NCBI RefSeq assembly: GCF_005047355.1
Contig: NZ_SUMC01000016.1
Span: forward strand, 62,001 to 126,000
Reading direction: 5' to 3'
Length of the DNA: 64,000 nucleotides
Source of the DNA: Actinacidiphila oryziradicis
GTDB lineage: Bacteria; Actinomycetota; Actinomycetes; Streptomycetales; Streptomycetaceae
Part shown: positions 25,620 to 34,234 of the stretch, piece after piece
Position numbering within the stretch: position 1 is the stretch's first letter
Layout: every line of letters begins with the position of its first letter
The notes under the pieces: model-generated
The model's database searches: none
Told to the model about the DNA's origin: nothing
The model's input: the letters and a program-made list of their open reading frames with translations, nothing else
Translations under genes and position numbers: made by a program

Positions 25620-25990
25620 AGTTTCCTAACCTCGCAGCTCCACGGCCCGTCGTGAAGTGTGGGCGCTGATCCGATGACACGTTCAGTGTCGCTCCATGCT
25701 ATTTCGCTCGGGTTACGAAGTGGTGCTCGGGGGCCTGCGGGCTGCGGCTGTGTATGGTCATTCCGACACCCGGATACCGGAGAGGGGTATGCGCGATGAT
25801 GCGCAGGCTGCCGTTGCCCGCCGTTCTGCTCCCCGGGACCGTCACGGTGCACCGGGTGGGCCATCCGGGTGGCCTCTCGGCGCCACCCCCTCAGATACCC
25901 CTCGCGTCGCTCTCGGTCATGCGCATATAGACGGCACTCTCACTCGCCGCCTCCGCCCGCACATCCACCGACGACACGAGGGATCTCTGC
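25620..25990. other. glnA2 / multicopper oxidase intergenic region
   Basis: These 371 bases contain the promoters of the two divergent genes. Apart from the weak 44-codon frame at 25796-25930 I see no gene. No convincing GlnR box could be identified by eye. Confidence 0.5.
25796..25930 (+). CDS. Possible 44-residue peptide upstream of the oxidase
   Basis: ATG 25796 (or ATG 25799) is preceded by AGAGGGG and opens 44 codons, starting MMRRLPLPAVLLPG and ending SLSVMRI. The frame has high GC in third positions and a hydrophobic start. It ends 60 bases before the oxidase gene. It could be a small protein, a leader peptide or chance; nothing homologous comes to mind. Confidence 0.25.
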   Translation: MMRRLPLPAVLLPGTVTVHRVGHPGGLSAPPPQIPLASLSVMRI

Positions 25991-27472
25991 ATGCCTACGC
26001 ACACCCGGCGAGCCGTGCTCGCTTTCACCGGCGCCGCCACCCTCGCTGCTTGCGGTACCAAGCAGCGCACCGACGCCGCGGTAGCACCCTCACCCGGCCA
26101 CTATGTCTCCCCCCACGGCCCCGAGGTCGCCACCACTGAGCGCAAACGCTTCACGAACGGCGACGTCTACAAGACCCGGCTGACCGCCACTGTGGGCCCT
26201 GTCGAGCTCGGCGGCGGTCGCACCGTCGACACCTGGACCTACAACGGCGATCTGCCCGGCCCCCTGATCCGCCTCAAGGCCGGCGACACCTTTGCCGCCC
26301 GCTTCGCCAACCACCTCCCCGAGACCACCTCCGCCCACTGGCACGGCATCAACAACCGCAATGACATGGACGGCGTGCCCGGTCTCACCCAGCCCCCGAT
26401 CGAGTCCGGCGACGGTTTCGACTTCCGCTTCGCGGTCAGCCGTCCGGGCACGTACTGGTTCCATCCGCATACGGGGGTGCAGCTGGACCGCGGCCTGTAC
26501 GGACCGCTGATCGTCGACGACCCGAGGGAGCCGCTCAGCTATGACAGGGAGTGGATCGTCATGCTCGACGACTGGGTCGACGGCGTGGGCGGCAGCACCG
26601 CCGAAACGGTGATGGGCGAGCTGATGGGCAAGCCGGCCCACCCGAGCCGGCTGCTCCACAAGGGCCACACGCCTTCGCTCCGCGGCGTCCCCGGCCACGT
26701 CAAGTACCCGCTGTACCTCGTCAACGGCCGCGCCTCGGACGATCCCTCGGTCTTCCGGGCCCAGCCCGGTGACCGCATCCGCATCCGCATCATCAACGCC
26801 GGCAGCGACACCGCCTTCCGGGTCGCGCTCGGCGGCCACAAGATGACGGTCACCCACACGGACGGCGCTCCGGTGCGGCACGCCCGGACCGACTGCCTCC
26901 TGATCGGCATGGCCGAGCGCTACGACGTGCTGGTCACCGCAGGCGACGGAGTCTTCCCCCTCACGGCCGTGGCCGAGGGCAAGGGCGCCTCCGGTCTCGC
27001 CATCCTCCGCACCTCCTCCGGAGAAAGGCCCACCGCCGCCGCCCGCCCCGCCGAGCTCAGCCGCACCCTGATGCTCCCGGCCCGGCTCCGGGCCGACGAC
27101 AGCGTCCGCCTCCCGGGGGCGGCCCGGCCCGACCGTACGCTCCGGTTCGACCTCACCGGCAACATGCGCCGATTCGACTGGGCCTTCAACAACCAGCCCT
27201 ACGAACCCGGCCGCCGTCACGCCATCCGGGCCGGCGAGCGGGTCCGCCTCACCTTCCGCAACCACACCCACATGTGGCACCCCATCCACCTGCACGGCCA
27301 CACCTTCGAGCTCACGGGCGGCGGGCCCCGCAAGGACACCATGATCATCCTGCCTGGCCAGAACATCTCCGTCGACTTCAAGGCCAACAATCCGGGCCTT
27401 TGGATGCTCCATTGCCACAACGTCTACCACTCGGAGGCGGGCATGATGACCGTCCTCGGTTACCTGCGGTAG
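25991..27472 (+). CDS. Multicopper oxidase, exported
   Basis: The protein has 493 residues. The N-terminus, THTRRAVLAFTGAATLAAC, combines a twin-arginine-like pair with a lipobox, so it is probably a lipid-anchored, exported oxidase. All copper motifs are present: HWHG (about 117), HPH (about 157), HPIHLHGHTFEL (about 430) and HCHNVYHSEAGM at the C-terminus (type 1 and trinuclear sites, with the axial Met). Three cupredoxin domains fit the length. Relatives oxidise phenols, metals or copper(I). The substrate is not evident. Confidence 0.92.
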   Translation: MPTHTRRAVLAFTGAATLAACGTKQRTDAAVAPSPGHYVSPHGPEVATTERKRFTNGDVYKTRLTATVGPVELGGGRTVDTWTYNGDLPGPLIRLKAGDTFAARFANHLPETTSAHWHGINNRNDMDGVPGLTQPPIESGDGFDFRFAVSRPGTYWFHPHTGVQLDRGLYGPLIVDDPREPLSYDREWIVMLDDWVDGVGGSTAETVMGELMGKPAHPSRLLHKGHTPSLRGVPGHVKYPLYLVNGRASDDPSVFRAQPGDRIRIRIINAGSDTAFRVALGGHKMTVTHTDGAPVRHARTDCLLIGMAERYDVLVTAGDGVFPLTAVAEGKGASGLAILRTSSGERPTAAARPAELSRTLMLPARLRADDSVRLPGAARPDRTLRFDLTGNMRRFDWAFNNQPYEPGRRHAIRAGERVRLTFRNHTHMWHPIHLHGHTFELTGGGPRKDTMIILPGQNISVDFKANNPGLWMLHCHNVYHSEAGMMTVLGYLR

Positions 27473-27486
27473 CAGGGGCCCTGAGC

Positions 27487-27516
27487 GTCCGGCTCCGCCG
27501 CCCGGCGGAGCCGGAC
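27487..27516 (+). terminator. Perfect GC-rich hairpin after the oxidase gene
   Basis: Arms 27487-27500 and 27503-27516 are exact 14-base complements (GTCCGGCTCCGCCG) around CC. No U-run follows. It lies 14 bases after the oxidase stop and 46 bases before nadE. Confidence 0.65.
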
Positions 27517-27561
27517 GGTCCCACCCGGCTATCGTGTCGGACTGACGAATACACTGGGTCC

Positions 27562-29325
27562 GTGCCTCAACTTCGCCTTGCTTTGAATCAGATCGATTCC
27601 ACCGTCGGCGATCTCGCCGCGAACTCCGATTCGATCATGCGCTGGACCCGGCACGCGGCCGAGCAGGGAGCCCACCTGGTGGCGTTCCCCGAGATGGCGC
27701 TGACCGGGTACCCCGTCGAGGACCTCGCGCTCCGCTCCTCCTTCGTCGCAGCCAGCCGCGCCGCGCTCGACGCGCTCGCGGTCCGGCTCGCCGCCGAGGG
27801 TTTCGGGGAGCTGCCGGTGGTCGTCGGCTACCTCGACCGCAGTGAGAAGGCCCAGCCCCGGTACGGCCAGCCCGCGGGGGCACCGCGCAACGCGGCGGCG
27901 GTGCTGCACGGCGGCAAGGTGGTGCTGCGGTTCGCCAAGCACCACCTCCCCAATTACGGGGTCTTCGACGAGTTCCGGTACTTCGTGCCGGGCGACACGC
28001 TGCCCGTGGTTCGGGTACACGGCATCGACGTCGCCCTCGCGATCTGCGAGGACCTCTGGCAGGACGGCGGACGGGTCCCCGCGGCCCGTACCGCCGGCGC
28101 CGGGCTGCTGCTGTCGATCAACGCCTCGCCGTACGAGCGCGCCAAGGACGACACCCGGCTGGAGCTCGTGCGCAAGCGCGCCCAGGAGGCCGGCTGCACC
28201 CTCGCCTACCTCGCGATGATCGGCGGGCAGGACGAGCTGGTCTTCGACGGCGACTCGATCGTCGTATCGGCCGAGGGCGAGGTGATCGCCCGCGCCCCGC
28301 AGTTCGAGGAGGGATGCGTGCTCGTCGACCTCGACCTCCCCGCCGCCGCCCCCGAGGCCCCGAGCGGCACCGCCGACGACGGTCTGGAGATCGAGCACGT
28401 CACCCTCTCCGCCGAGCCGCTGCCCGCGTACGAGGTGGAAGTGCCCGGCGGACAGGCTCCGCGCCTGGAGGACGACGAGGAGGTCTACACCGCCCTGGTC
28501 GTCGGCCTGCGCGCCTACGCCGCCAAGAACGGCTTCCGCAGCGTGCTCATCGGGCTCTCCGGCGGGATCGACTCCGCGCTCGTCGCCGCCATCGCCTGCG
28601 ACGCGGTCGGCCCGCGGAACGTCTACGGCGTCTCCATGCCCTCCCACTACTCCTCGGACCACTCCAGGGCCGACGCCGCCGAGCTCGCCCGGCGCACCGG
28701 GCTCAACTTCCGGACCGTGCCCATCGGCCCGATGTTCGACGCCTACATGGCATCCCTGCACCTCACCGGGCTGGCCGAGGAGAACCTCCAGTCCCGGCTG
28801 CGGGGCACGACGCTCATGGCCATCTCCAACCAGGAGGGCCACATCGTGCTCGCCCCGGGCAACAAGAGCGAGATCGCCGTCGGCTACTCCACCTTGTACG
28901 GGGACTCGGTCGGCGCCTACGGGCCCATCAAGGACGTCTACAAAACCGGCGTCTTCCGGCTGGCGAAATGGCGCAACCGCGCCGCGCTGGAGCGGGGCCA
29001 GACCCCGCCCATCCCCGACAACTCCATCACCAAGCCGCCGAGCGCCGAGCTGCGGCCCGGCCAGGTCGACACCGATTCCCTGCCGGACTACGACATCCTC
29101 GACCGCATCCTGGAGCTCTACGTCGACCAGGACCAGGGGAGCGGCGCGATTGTCGCCGCCGGCTACGACGCCGAGCTTGTCGCGCATGTGCTGCGGCTTG
29201 TCGATACCGCCGAGTACAAGCGGCGGCAGTACCCGCCGGGCACGAAGATTTCCGCGAAAGGCTTCGGGAAGGACCGGCGGCTGCCCATCACCAACCGCTG
29301 GCGCGAAGCACCTGCCGCGGGCTGA
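27562..29325 (+). CDS. nadE: Glutamine-dependent NAD+ synthetase
   Basis: The protein has 587 residues from GTG 27562 (VPQLRLALNQIDSTVGDL). The frame is open upstream through the oxidase 3' end, but the conserved N-terminus begins here. No strong Shine-Dalgarno is visible, so translation may be leaderless. The N-terminal nitrilase-like glutaminase domain shows its Glu-Lys-Cys triad in FPEMALTGYP, RFAKHHLPNYGVFDE and LAICEDLW. The C-terminal synthetase has the PP-loop LIGLSGGIDSALVAAIA. It amidates deamido-NAD+ with ammonia from glutamine, the last step of NAD synthesis. Confidence 0.95.
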   Translation: MPQLRLALNQIDSTVGDLAANSDSIMRWTRHAAEQGAHLVAFPEMALTGYPVEDLALRSSFVAASRAALDALAVRLAAEGFGELPVVVGYLDRSEKAQPRYGQPAGAPRNAAAVLHGGKVVLRFAKHHLPNYGVFDEFRYFVPGDTLPVVRVHGIDVALAICEDLWQDGGRVPAARTAGAGLLLSINASPYERAKDDTRLELVRKRAQEAGCTLAYLAMIGGQDELVFDGDSIVVSAEGEVIARAPQFEEGCVLVDLDLPAAAPEAPSGTADDGLEIEHVTLSAEPLPAYEVEVPGGQAPRLEDDEEVYTALVVGLRAYAAKNGFRSVLIGLSGGIDSALVAAIACDAVGPRNVYGVSMPSHYSSDHSRADAAELARRTGLNFRTVPIGPMFDAYMASLHLTGLAEENLQSRLRGTTLMAISNQEGHIVLAPGNKSEIAVGYSTLYGDSVGAYGPIKDVYKTGVFRLAKWRNRAALERGQTPPIPDNSITKPPSAELRPGQVDTDSLPDYDILDRILELYVDQDQGSGAIVAAGYDAELVAHVLRLVDTAEYKRRQYPPGTKISAKGFGKDRRLPITNRWREAPAAG

Positions 29326-29467
29326 GCACGGGTCCGCTGCGCCTGCGGCGCGCCTTCCCCGCCCACCCGCCCCGATTGCCTGCCCCGCACCGCAGCCGTG
29401 TGCCTGTGGCCGCGCGCCATCGCCCAGCGCACGTCGGGGCGGCAGTCTCGTAGACAAGGAGCACGCG

Positions 29468-29497
29468 GCGCCCCGCGCCCGGGAGGGGGCGGGGCGC
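29468..29497. terminator. Stem-loop between nadE and the anti-sigma gene
   Basis: GCGCCCCG (29468-29475) pairs with CGGGGCGC (29490-29497) across 14 bases. It lies between convergent gene ends, 13 bases beyond the anti-sigma stop at 29510. The stem is short but GC-rich. Confidence 0.45.
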
Positions 29498-29509
29498 GGT
29501 GGGGGGCGG

Positions 29510-30214
29510 CTAGACGTGGACGCTGACCAGCTTCTTGCCGGTGGAGGTGACGACGTCAAATCGGTCGATGTTGCTGGCGGACAGCCCGGCGCCGCCTTCG
29601 ACCGAGAGGGGTTTCGGCTGGGACTTGGTGCCGTACCCGTCGGAGGAAACGTTCCAGGTGGAGACGGTCTGCTGAGTGCCGTCCTTACCTACGGCGACAA
29701 GCTGGCAGGTGAGCGGTCCATTGACTTTGGAGAGCTGAAGGGCGACCTGGGTGCCCCAGGCCTTCTGCACCATACCCAGCTTGGCCTGGACACCACTGGT
29801 GGCGTCGGTGGCCGTGTACGTCATGGCCATCGGGGACGACGACGAGCTGCCGCTGCTCTGGGTGGCGATGACGGCGACGGTCGGGCCGCCGACGACGAGG
29901 ACGGCTGCCGCCGCGAGGGCGAGCCAGCGCCGGCGGCGCCGACGGCCGCGTTCGACGGAGACCGAGTCAAGGAGCCGCCCGAGCATGGCCTCGCCATTGG
30001 GCAGTACTGGAGCACCGGCGCCGGCCGGGGCGAGCTCGGCGAGGACGGGCACCAGGCCGCTGAGCTCATCGAGCTGCTGGCCGCACTGGTGGCAGATGGC
30101 GAGGTGCTGCTCGAAGCGGAACATGTCCGCGTCGTCGAGGACGCCGAGGACGTAGGCTCCGACGTCGGTGTGTGGGTCGTGGGGGGCCTCGGCCCCGTAT
30201 CCGTAGACGGTCAT
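29510..30214 (-). CDS. Membrane-bound zinc-type anti-sigma factor
   Basis: The protein has 234 residues. The cytoplasmic zinc-binding anti-sigma motif is His37-x3-Cys41-x2-Cys44 (QHLAICHQCGQQLDEL). After a run of arginines, a single membrane segment at about 93-115 leads to an extracytoplasmic domain rich in Ser/Thr. Its start overlaps the sigma-factor stop by 4 bases (ATGA on this strand), the classic coupled arrangement. It should hold the sigma factor at the membrane until an envelope signal arrives. The presence of Cys residues suggests a possible redox link (inference). Confidence 0.9.
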   Translation of the reverse strand: MTVYGYGAEAPHDPHTDVGAYVLGVLDDADMFRFEQHLAICHQCGQQLDELSGLVPVLAELAPAGAGAPVLPNGEAMLGRLLDSVSVERGRRRRRRWLALAAAAVLVVGGPTVAVIATQSSGSSSSSPMAMTYTATDATSGVQAKLGMVQKAWGTQVALQLSKVNGPLTCQLVAVGKDGTQQTVSTWNVSSDGYGTKSQPKPLSVEGGAGLSASNIDRFDVVTSTGKKLVSVHV

Positions 30215-30801
30215 GAGGTCGTCACACCCCTCTCCTCCAGTGCGATTTTGAGCGATCGCAGGGCGTAGAACACCCGCGAGCGCACGGTGCCCGGCGGAAC
30301 GCCGAGTTCAGCAGCCGCTTCATTAACGGTACGGCCCTTGAAATAAGTTTCGATCAGCACCTGCCGGTGCGCGTCGGTAAGGTCTTCGAGCGCGTCGGAG
30401 ATCGTCATCAGCCTCAAGGAACGGTCGAGTTCGTCCTCGGCGGGCAGCTGGTCCAAGGCTGCGGGCGAGGCCTCCGGCGGACGGGCCAGCCGGCTGCGGT
30501 GCCCGTCTATGACGAGGCGCCGGGCGACCGTTACCAACCAGGGTCGCAGCGAGCGAGCGGCGGGGTCGAGCCGGGACGCGCTCTTCCATGCCCGGAGCAG
30601 CGTCTCCTGCACGATGTCCTCGGCAAGGTAGCGGTCGCCGCCGACCAGCCTCAGTACGTACGCGAAGAGCGCGCCCGAGTGCTCGCGGTAGAGCGCCCGC
30701 ATGAGGTCCTCTTCCGGGACCCGCCCGGCGTGCTCGGCCACGGCGGCATCCTGCCGCACCGCACCGCCCGAGTCGAGTCGGTGGAGGGCTTCCCGTCCCA
30801 T
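30211..30801 (-). CDS. ECF-type RNA polymerase sigma factor
   Basis: The protein has 196 residues from ATG 30801; the frame is open for another 36 codons upstream that look like non-coding 3' DNA of the lipoprotein gene. Region 2 is LYREHSGALFAYVLRLVGGD and the following AEDIVQETLLRAW. Region 4 is DAHRQVLIETYFKGRTVNEA with a GVPPGTVRSRVFYALRSL recognition helix. It is similar in style to SigK/SigL-type ECF factors. It is cotranscribed with the anti-sigma gene and probably with the lipoprotein gene 41 bases upstream. Confidence 0.9.
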   Translation of the reverse strand: MGREALHRLDSGGAVRQDAAVAEHAGRVPEEDLMRALYREHSGALFAYVLRLVGGDRYLAEDIVQETLLRAWKSASRLDPAARSLRPWLVTVARRLVIDGHRSRLARPPEASPAALDQLPAEDELDRSLRLMTISDALEDLTDAHRQVLIETYFKGRTVNEAAAELGVPPGTVRSRVFYALRSLKIALEERGVTTS

Positions 30802-30842
30802 CGGCTTCCGCTTCCGATCAGTAGTTGGTGCTGTTAGAACCG

Positions 30843-31376
30843 TCACTGCGTCGGGCTGGCCGAGGCCGTCACACCGGCCTTCGTGCCGTCGGGGGCCGAC
30901 ACGAACCACACTCCGCCGACCGTCTGTCCGTTGGTGTCGCCGGCCGTCTTGTCGCCGGAGTAGCGGTAGAGCGGCCAGCCGCCCAGGGTCGCCTGGAGGG
31001 TGCCGTCGGCCCGCTTGACGCTGCCGACCAGATTCGCGTCCACGCCCTTGATCTGGGTGTCGGAAGCGGCCGGTTCAGGCGGCCACGTGGTGGCGCAGGT
31101 ATCGATGCAGTTGCTGGCGGGCGGGGCGGAGGTGTCCTTGTCGAAGCGGTAGAGCACCCATCCGTTGGCGTCGGTCACGACCGAGGTGGCGAGCTTGGCG
31201 TTCTGGGCGACGGCGAGGCCGCCGGCGGGGTTGGTCGGCGAGGCGACGGGCACCTGCGGGGCCACCGTCGCCGCGGATTCGGTGCTGCCGGTGGAACTGC
31301 ACGCGGTGACGGCGAGCAGCATCGCGGCCGCCAGGGCGCCAGTGGCAGCGGAGCGCCGGATCGAGGAAGAGCGCAT
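30843..31376 (-). CDS. Lipoprotein with paired Yx(F/Y)xxD-type repeats
   Basis: The protein has 177 residues. The signal peptide has a lipobox LLAVTAC with the modified Cys at 26. Two copies of a short secreted repeat are visible, GWVLYRFDKD (about 72-81) and GWPLYRYSGD (about 135-144), each followed by a W- or V-rich strand. This is the COG4315/DUF 'secreted repeat' family of unknown function. Cysteines in NCIDTCATTWPP may bind metal or form a disulfide. It lies upstream of the sigma and anti-sigma genes in the same direction and could be the sensed or controlled envelope component. Confidence 0.85.
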   Translation of the reverse strand: MRSSSIRRSAATGALAAAMLLAVTACSSTGSTESAATVAPQVPVASPTNPAGGLAVAQNAKLATSVVTDANGWVLYRFDKDTSAPPASNCIDTCATTWPPEPAASDTQIKGVDANLVGSVKRADGTLQATLGGWPLYRYSGDKTAGDTNGQTVGGVWFVSAPDGTKAGVTASASPTQ

Positions 31377-31484
31377 TTCATGGCCCCCGATGGACTCGTG
31401 AAGACGGGTTGTGCACCGCCCGGGTGGCGGTCACCATGAAGTACGCAAGGGGCGCCCGTACGACTCAACGCGCCCGGAAAAAAC

Positions 31485-31517
31485 TTCGGCCCCGGGCGCG
31501 TCACGCCCGGGGCCGAA
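31485..31517 (-). terminator. Rho-independent terminator of panB
   Basis: Arms of 14 bases (31485-31498 and 31504-31517) are exact complements around a 5-base loop. Read on the minus strand the stem is followed after AAG by six U (genomic A-run 31478-31483). It begins 42 bases after the panB stop and is the best canonical terminator in the window. Confidence 0.88.
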
Positions 31518-31558
31518 AAAATCCCACGTCAGCGGGGGTCGAGGTGCCGTCGGCGGGG

Positions 31559-32473
31559 TCAGTGGAAGCTGTGCTCCGCCGCCGGGTACGCACCGCCGAC
31601 GACGTCCTCGGCGAATGCCTGGGCCGCGCCGCCCAGCACCTCGCGCAGCTGCGCGTACTGCTTGACGAAGCGCGGCATACGACCGCCGGCCATCCCGCCT
31701 GCCATTCCTGCCATGTCTGTCCACACCAGCACCTGCGCGTCGCACTCCGGACCGGCGCCTATGCCAACGGTCGGGATGTTCAGGCTGAGGGTGACCTCGG
31801 CGGCCAGCTCGGCCGGGACGAGTTCGAGGACGACGGCGAAGGCGCCGGCGTCCTGCACGGCCTTGGCGTCCCGCAGCAGCTGGTGGGCGGCCTCCTCGCC
31901 GCGGCCCTGCACCGGGTAGCCGCCGAAGGCGTTGACGGACTGCGGGGTGAGGCCGACGTGGGCCATGACGGGGATGCCGGCCTGGACGAGGAGCTCGATC
32001 TGGTGGGCGGAGCGCTCGCCGCCCTCCAGCTTGACGGCGCCGACCCCGGCGTCCTTGACGAGGCGGGTGGCGTTGCGCAGCGCCTGGGTGGGGCTCTCCT
32101 GGTAGGAACCGAAAGGCAGGTCACCGATGACCATGGCGCGGCTGGTGCCGCGGACCACGGCGGCCGACAGCATCGTCATCTGGTCCATGGTGACCGGGAC
32201 GGTGCTGTCGTAGCCGAGGTGACAGTTGCCCATCGAGTCGCCGACCAGCAGCACCGGGATGCCGGACTCGTCGAAGACGGAGGCCGTCATGGCGTCGTAG
32301 GCGGTGAGCATGGGCCACTTCTCGCCGCGCTCCTTGGCGGCGGCGATGTCGCGGACGGTGATGCGGCGGGTCCCCTTGCCGCCGTACAGCGACCTGCTGC
32401 TGTCGGCGGAGGCGGGGCCAGGCGCGGGCGCGGGGGTCACAGGCTTCTGGGCAGCCGGAACGGCGTGCGTCAT
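31559..32473 (-). CDS. panB: 3-methyl-2-oxobutanoate hydroxymethyltransferase
   Basis: The protein has 304 residues from ATG 32473, preceded by GAAGGAG. About 30 Ala/Pro-rich residues come before the conserved fold, starting ITVRDIAAAKERGEKWPMLT. Family motifs follow in order: LLVGDSMGNCHLGYDST (metal Asp), MVIGDLPFGSYQ, GAVKLEGG, MAHVGLTPQSVN, FAVVLELVP (catalytic Glu) and TVGIGAGPECDAQVLV. It transfers a one-carbon unit from methylene-tetrahydrofolate to ketoisovalerate, the first step of pantothenate synthesis. It is a single gene with its own terminator; panC and panD are not adjacent. Confidence 0.95.
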   Translation of the reverse strand: MTHAVPAAQKPVTPAPAPGPASADSSRSLYGGKGTRRITVRDIAAAKERGEKWPMLTAYDAMTASVFDESGIPVLLVGDSMGNCHLGYDSTVPVTMDQMTMLSAAVVRGTSRAMVIGDLPFGSYQESPTQALRNATRLVKDAGVGAVKLEGGERSAHQIELLVQAGIPVMAHVGLTPQSVNAFGGYPVQGRGEEAAHQLLRDAKAVQDAGAFAVVLELVPAELAAEVTLSLNIPTVGIGAGPECDAQVLVWTDMAGMAGGMAGGRMPRFVKQYAQLREVLGGAAQAFAEDVVGGAYPAAEHSFH

Positions 32474-32580
32474 TGCAACGGCTCCTTCGTCATCTCGAGG
32501 CGCCCTGACGGCGTCCCCGGACCAATCCCATGGTGGCACTCGCCGCCGGAAGAGCAAAGGGGGGGCCGCCTTTTGCGTAA

Positions 32581-32615
32581 GCTTTATGATACGAGACGGT
32601 CCCGTATCGTAAAGC
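32581..32615. promoter_or_regulatory. Operator upstream of the MFS/TetR operon
   Basis: GCTTTATGATACG (32581-32593) and CGTATCGTAAAGC (32603-32615) are inverted with 12 of 13 positions matching, separated by 9 bases. The site ends 17 bases before the MFS start, so it probably covers the promoter or 5' leader. It is the natural target of the TetR protein encoded at the end of the operon. Confidence 0.78.
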
Positions 32616-32632
32616 GGATCTAGCGTGGAACC

Positions 32633-34234
32633 ATGGCCTCTCCGCTGTCCGCGCCCCTGTCCCCGCCGGTCCCGGAGGCGGTCCACCGCCGCCGGTGGGT
32701 GATCCTCACCGTGCTGCTGCTCAGTCTGCTGGTCGTCGTTCTCGACAACTCGATCCTCAATGTGGCGATGAAGACCATCGCCACCCCCGCCCCCACCGGC
32801 CTGGGCGCCACCCAGAGCCAGCTGGAGTGGGCGATCAACGCCTACACCCTGGTCTTCGCCGGGCTGCTCTTCACCGCCGGACTGCTCGGCGACCGCCTCG
32901 GCCGCAAGAAGGTGCTGCTCTTCGGCATGCTGCTGTTCGGGGTCGGCTCGGTGCTCTCCGCCTTCTCCGGCTCCTCCGGCCAACTCATCGTGTTCCGCGC
33001 GGTGATGGGCTTCGGCGGCGCCTTTGTGCTGCCCGCCACCCTCGCGATCATCATGAATGTCTTCGAGCGCGAGGAGCAGCCCAAGGCCATAGGCATCTGG
33101 ACCGGCGCCGTCGGCCTGGCCATCGCCATAGGGCCGATCACCGGCGGACTGCTGCTCCAGCACTTCTGGTGGGGCTCGGTCTTTCTGGTCAATGTGCCGA
33201 TCGTCGTTGCCGCACTCATAGCGATGGTCTTCATCGTCCCCGACTCCAGGGACCCGAACCCCGGGCGGCTCGACCCGGTCGGGGTGCTGCTGTCCATCGT
33301 CGGGCTGACGCTGCTGATCTATGGGATCATCAAGGGCGGCCAGCTCGCTGACTTCACCGCGCCCCAGGTGTGGTTGACCGTCCTGGCCGGGCTCGTCGTG
33401 CTGGCCGGTTTCGTGGTGCACGAGCGGCGCAGCGACCACCCGGCGTTGGACGTCGGCTACTTCCGCGATCCACGGTTCTCCGCCGCCGTCGGCGCCATCG
33501 CGCTGGTCTTCTTCGCACTGATGGGCGTGACCTTCTTCATGGTCTTCTACACCCAGAGCGTGCGCGGCTACTCCGCCCTCCAGTCCGGCGAACTGCTCCT
33601 GCCGCTCGCCGCCGCCCAGATGATCTTCGCGCCGCGTGCCCGGCTGGTCGTCGACCGCTTCGGGGCGCGCGCGGTGTGCGGGGCGGGCATGGCGCTGGTC
33701 ACCGCGACTTTCCTGGGTTTTCTGCTGCTCGGCCAGGACACCCCGGTGTGGGTGCTGGAAGTGCTCTTCTTCTTGCAGGGCACAGGGATGGCGCATGTCA
33801 TGACCCCGGCGACCGTTTCCATCATGACCGCGCTGCCCCGTGAGAAGGCGGGCTCGGGCTCCGCTGTGAACAACACCTTCCGGCAGGTCGGCGGAGCGCT
33901 CGGGATCGCCATCCTCGGCTCGCTGCTCTCCGCCACGTACCGCGACCGCATCAGCGGCAGCCTCAGCACGCTGCCGCCCGGCCTGCGGCACACCGCCGGC
34001 GAGTCCATCGAGGCCACCCTCGGCGTCGCGGCACGGCTCGGGCCGCCCGGAAAGGCCCTGGTCCAGCCCGCCAACGACGCCTTCCTGCACGCGATGCACA
34101 TCACCGCCGCCACCTCGGCCGGTGTCACACTGGCCGGCATGGCTGTCGTACTGCTCTTCCTGCCCGGCAAGGAGGCCACCGGGCGCCCCTCCGGCGACGA
34201 GGTCAAGGCCGCGGCCGCCGAGGCCCGGCAATGA
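32633..34234 (+). CDS. MFS multidrug exporter, 14-TM DHA2 type
   Basis: The protein has 533 residues with about 14 membrane segments. DHA2-family marks are visible: LDNSILNVAMKTI in helix 1, the loop motif GLLGDRLGRKKVLLFG and motif C in TGAVGLAIAIGPITGGLLL. It should export a hydrophobic compound using the proton gradient. It has a palindromic operator immediately upstream and overlaps the following TetR gene by 4 bases, so the pair forms an autoregulated efflux unit. Confidence 0.92.
   Translation: MASPLSAPLSPPVPEAVHRRRWVILTVLLLSLLVVVLDNSILNVAMKTIATPAPTGLGATQSQLEWAINAYTLVFAGLLFTAGLLGDRLGRKKVLLFGMLLFGVGSVLSAFSGSSGQLIVFRAVMGFGGAFVLPATLAIIMNVFEREEQPKAIGIWTGAVGLAIAIGPITGGLLLQHFWWGSVFLVNVPIVVAALIAMVFIVPDSRDPNPGRLDPVGVLLSIVGLTLLIYGIIKGGQLADFTAPQVWLTVLAGLVVLAGFVVHERRSDHPALDVGYFRDPRFSAAVGAIALVFFALMGVTFFMVFYTQSVRGYSALQSGELLLPLAAAQMIFAPRARLVVDRFGARAVCGAGMALVTATFLGFLLLGQDTPVWVLEVLFFLQGTGMAHVMTPATVSIMTALPREKAGSGSAVNNTFRQVGGALGIAILGSLLSATYRDRISGSLSTLPPGLRHTAGESIEATLGVAARLGPPGKALVQPANDAFLHAMHITAATSAGVTLAGMAVVLLFLPGKEATGRPSGDEVKAAAAEARQ

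Noticed and set aside
27529..29559. A 676-codon minus-strand frame opposite nadE
   Set aside because: Shadow of a clearly recognisable NAD synthetase; no motifs of its own.
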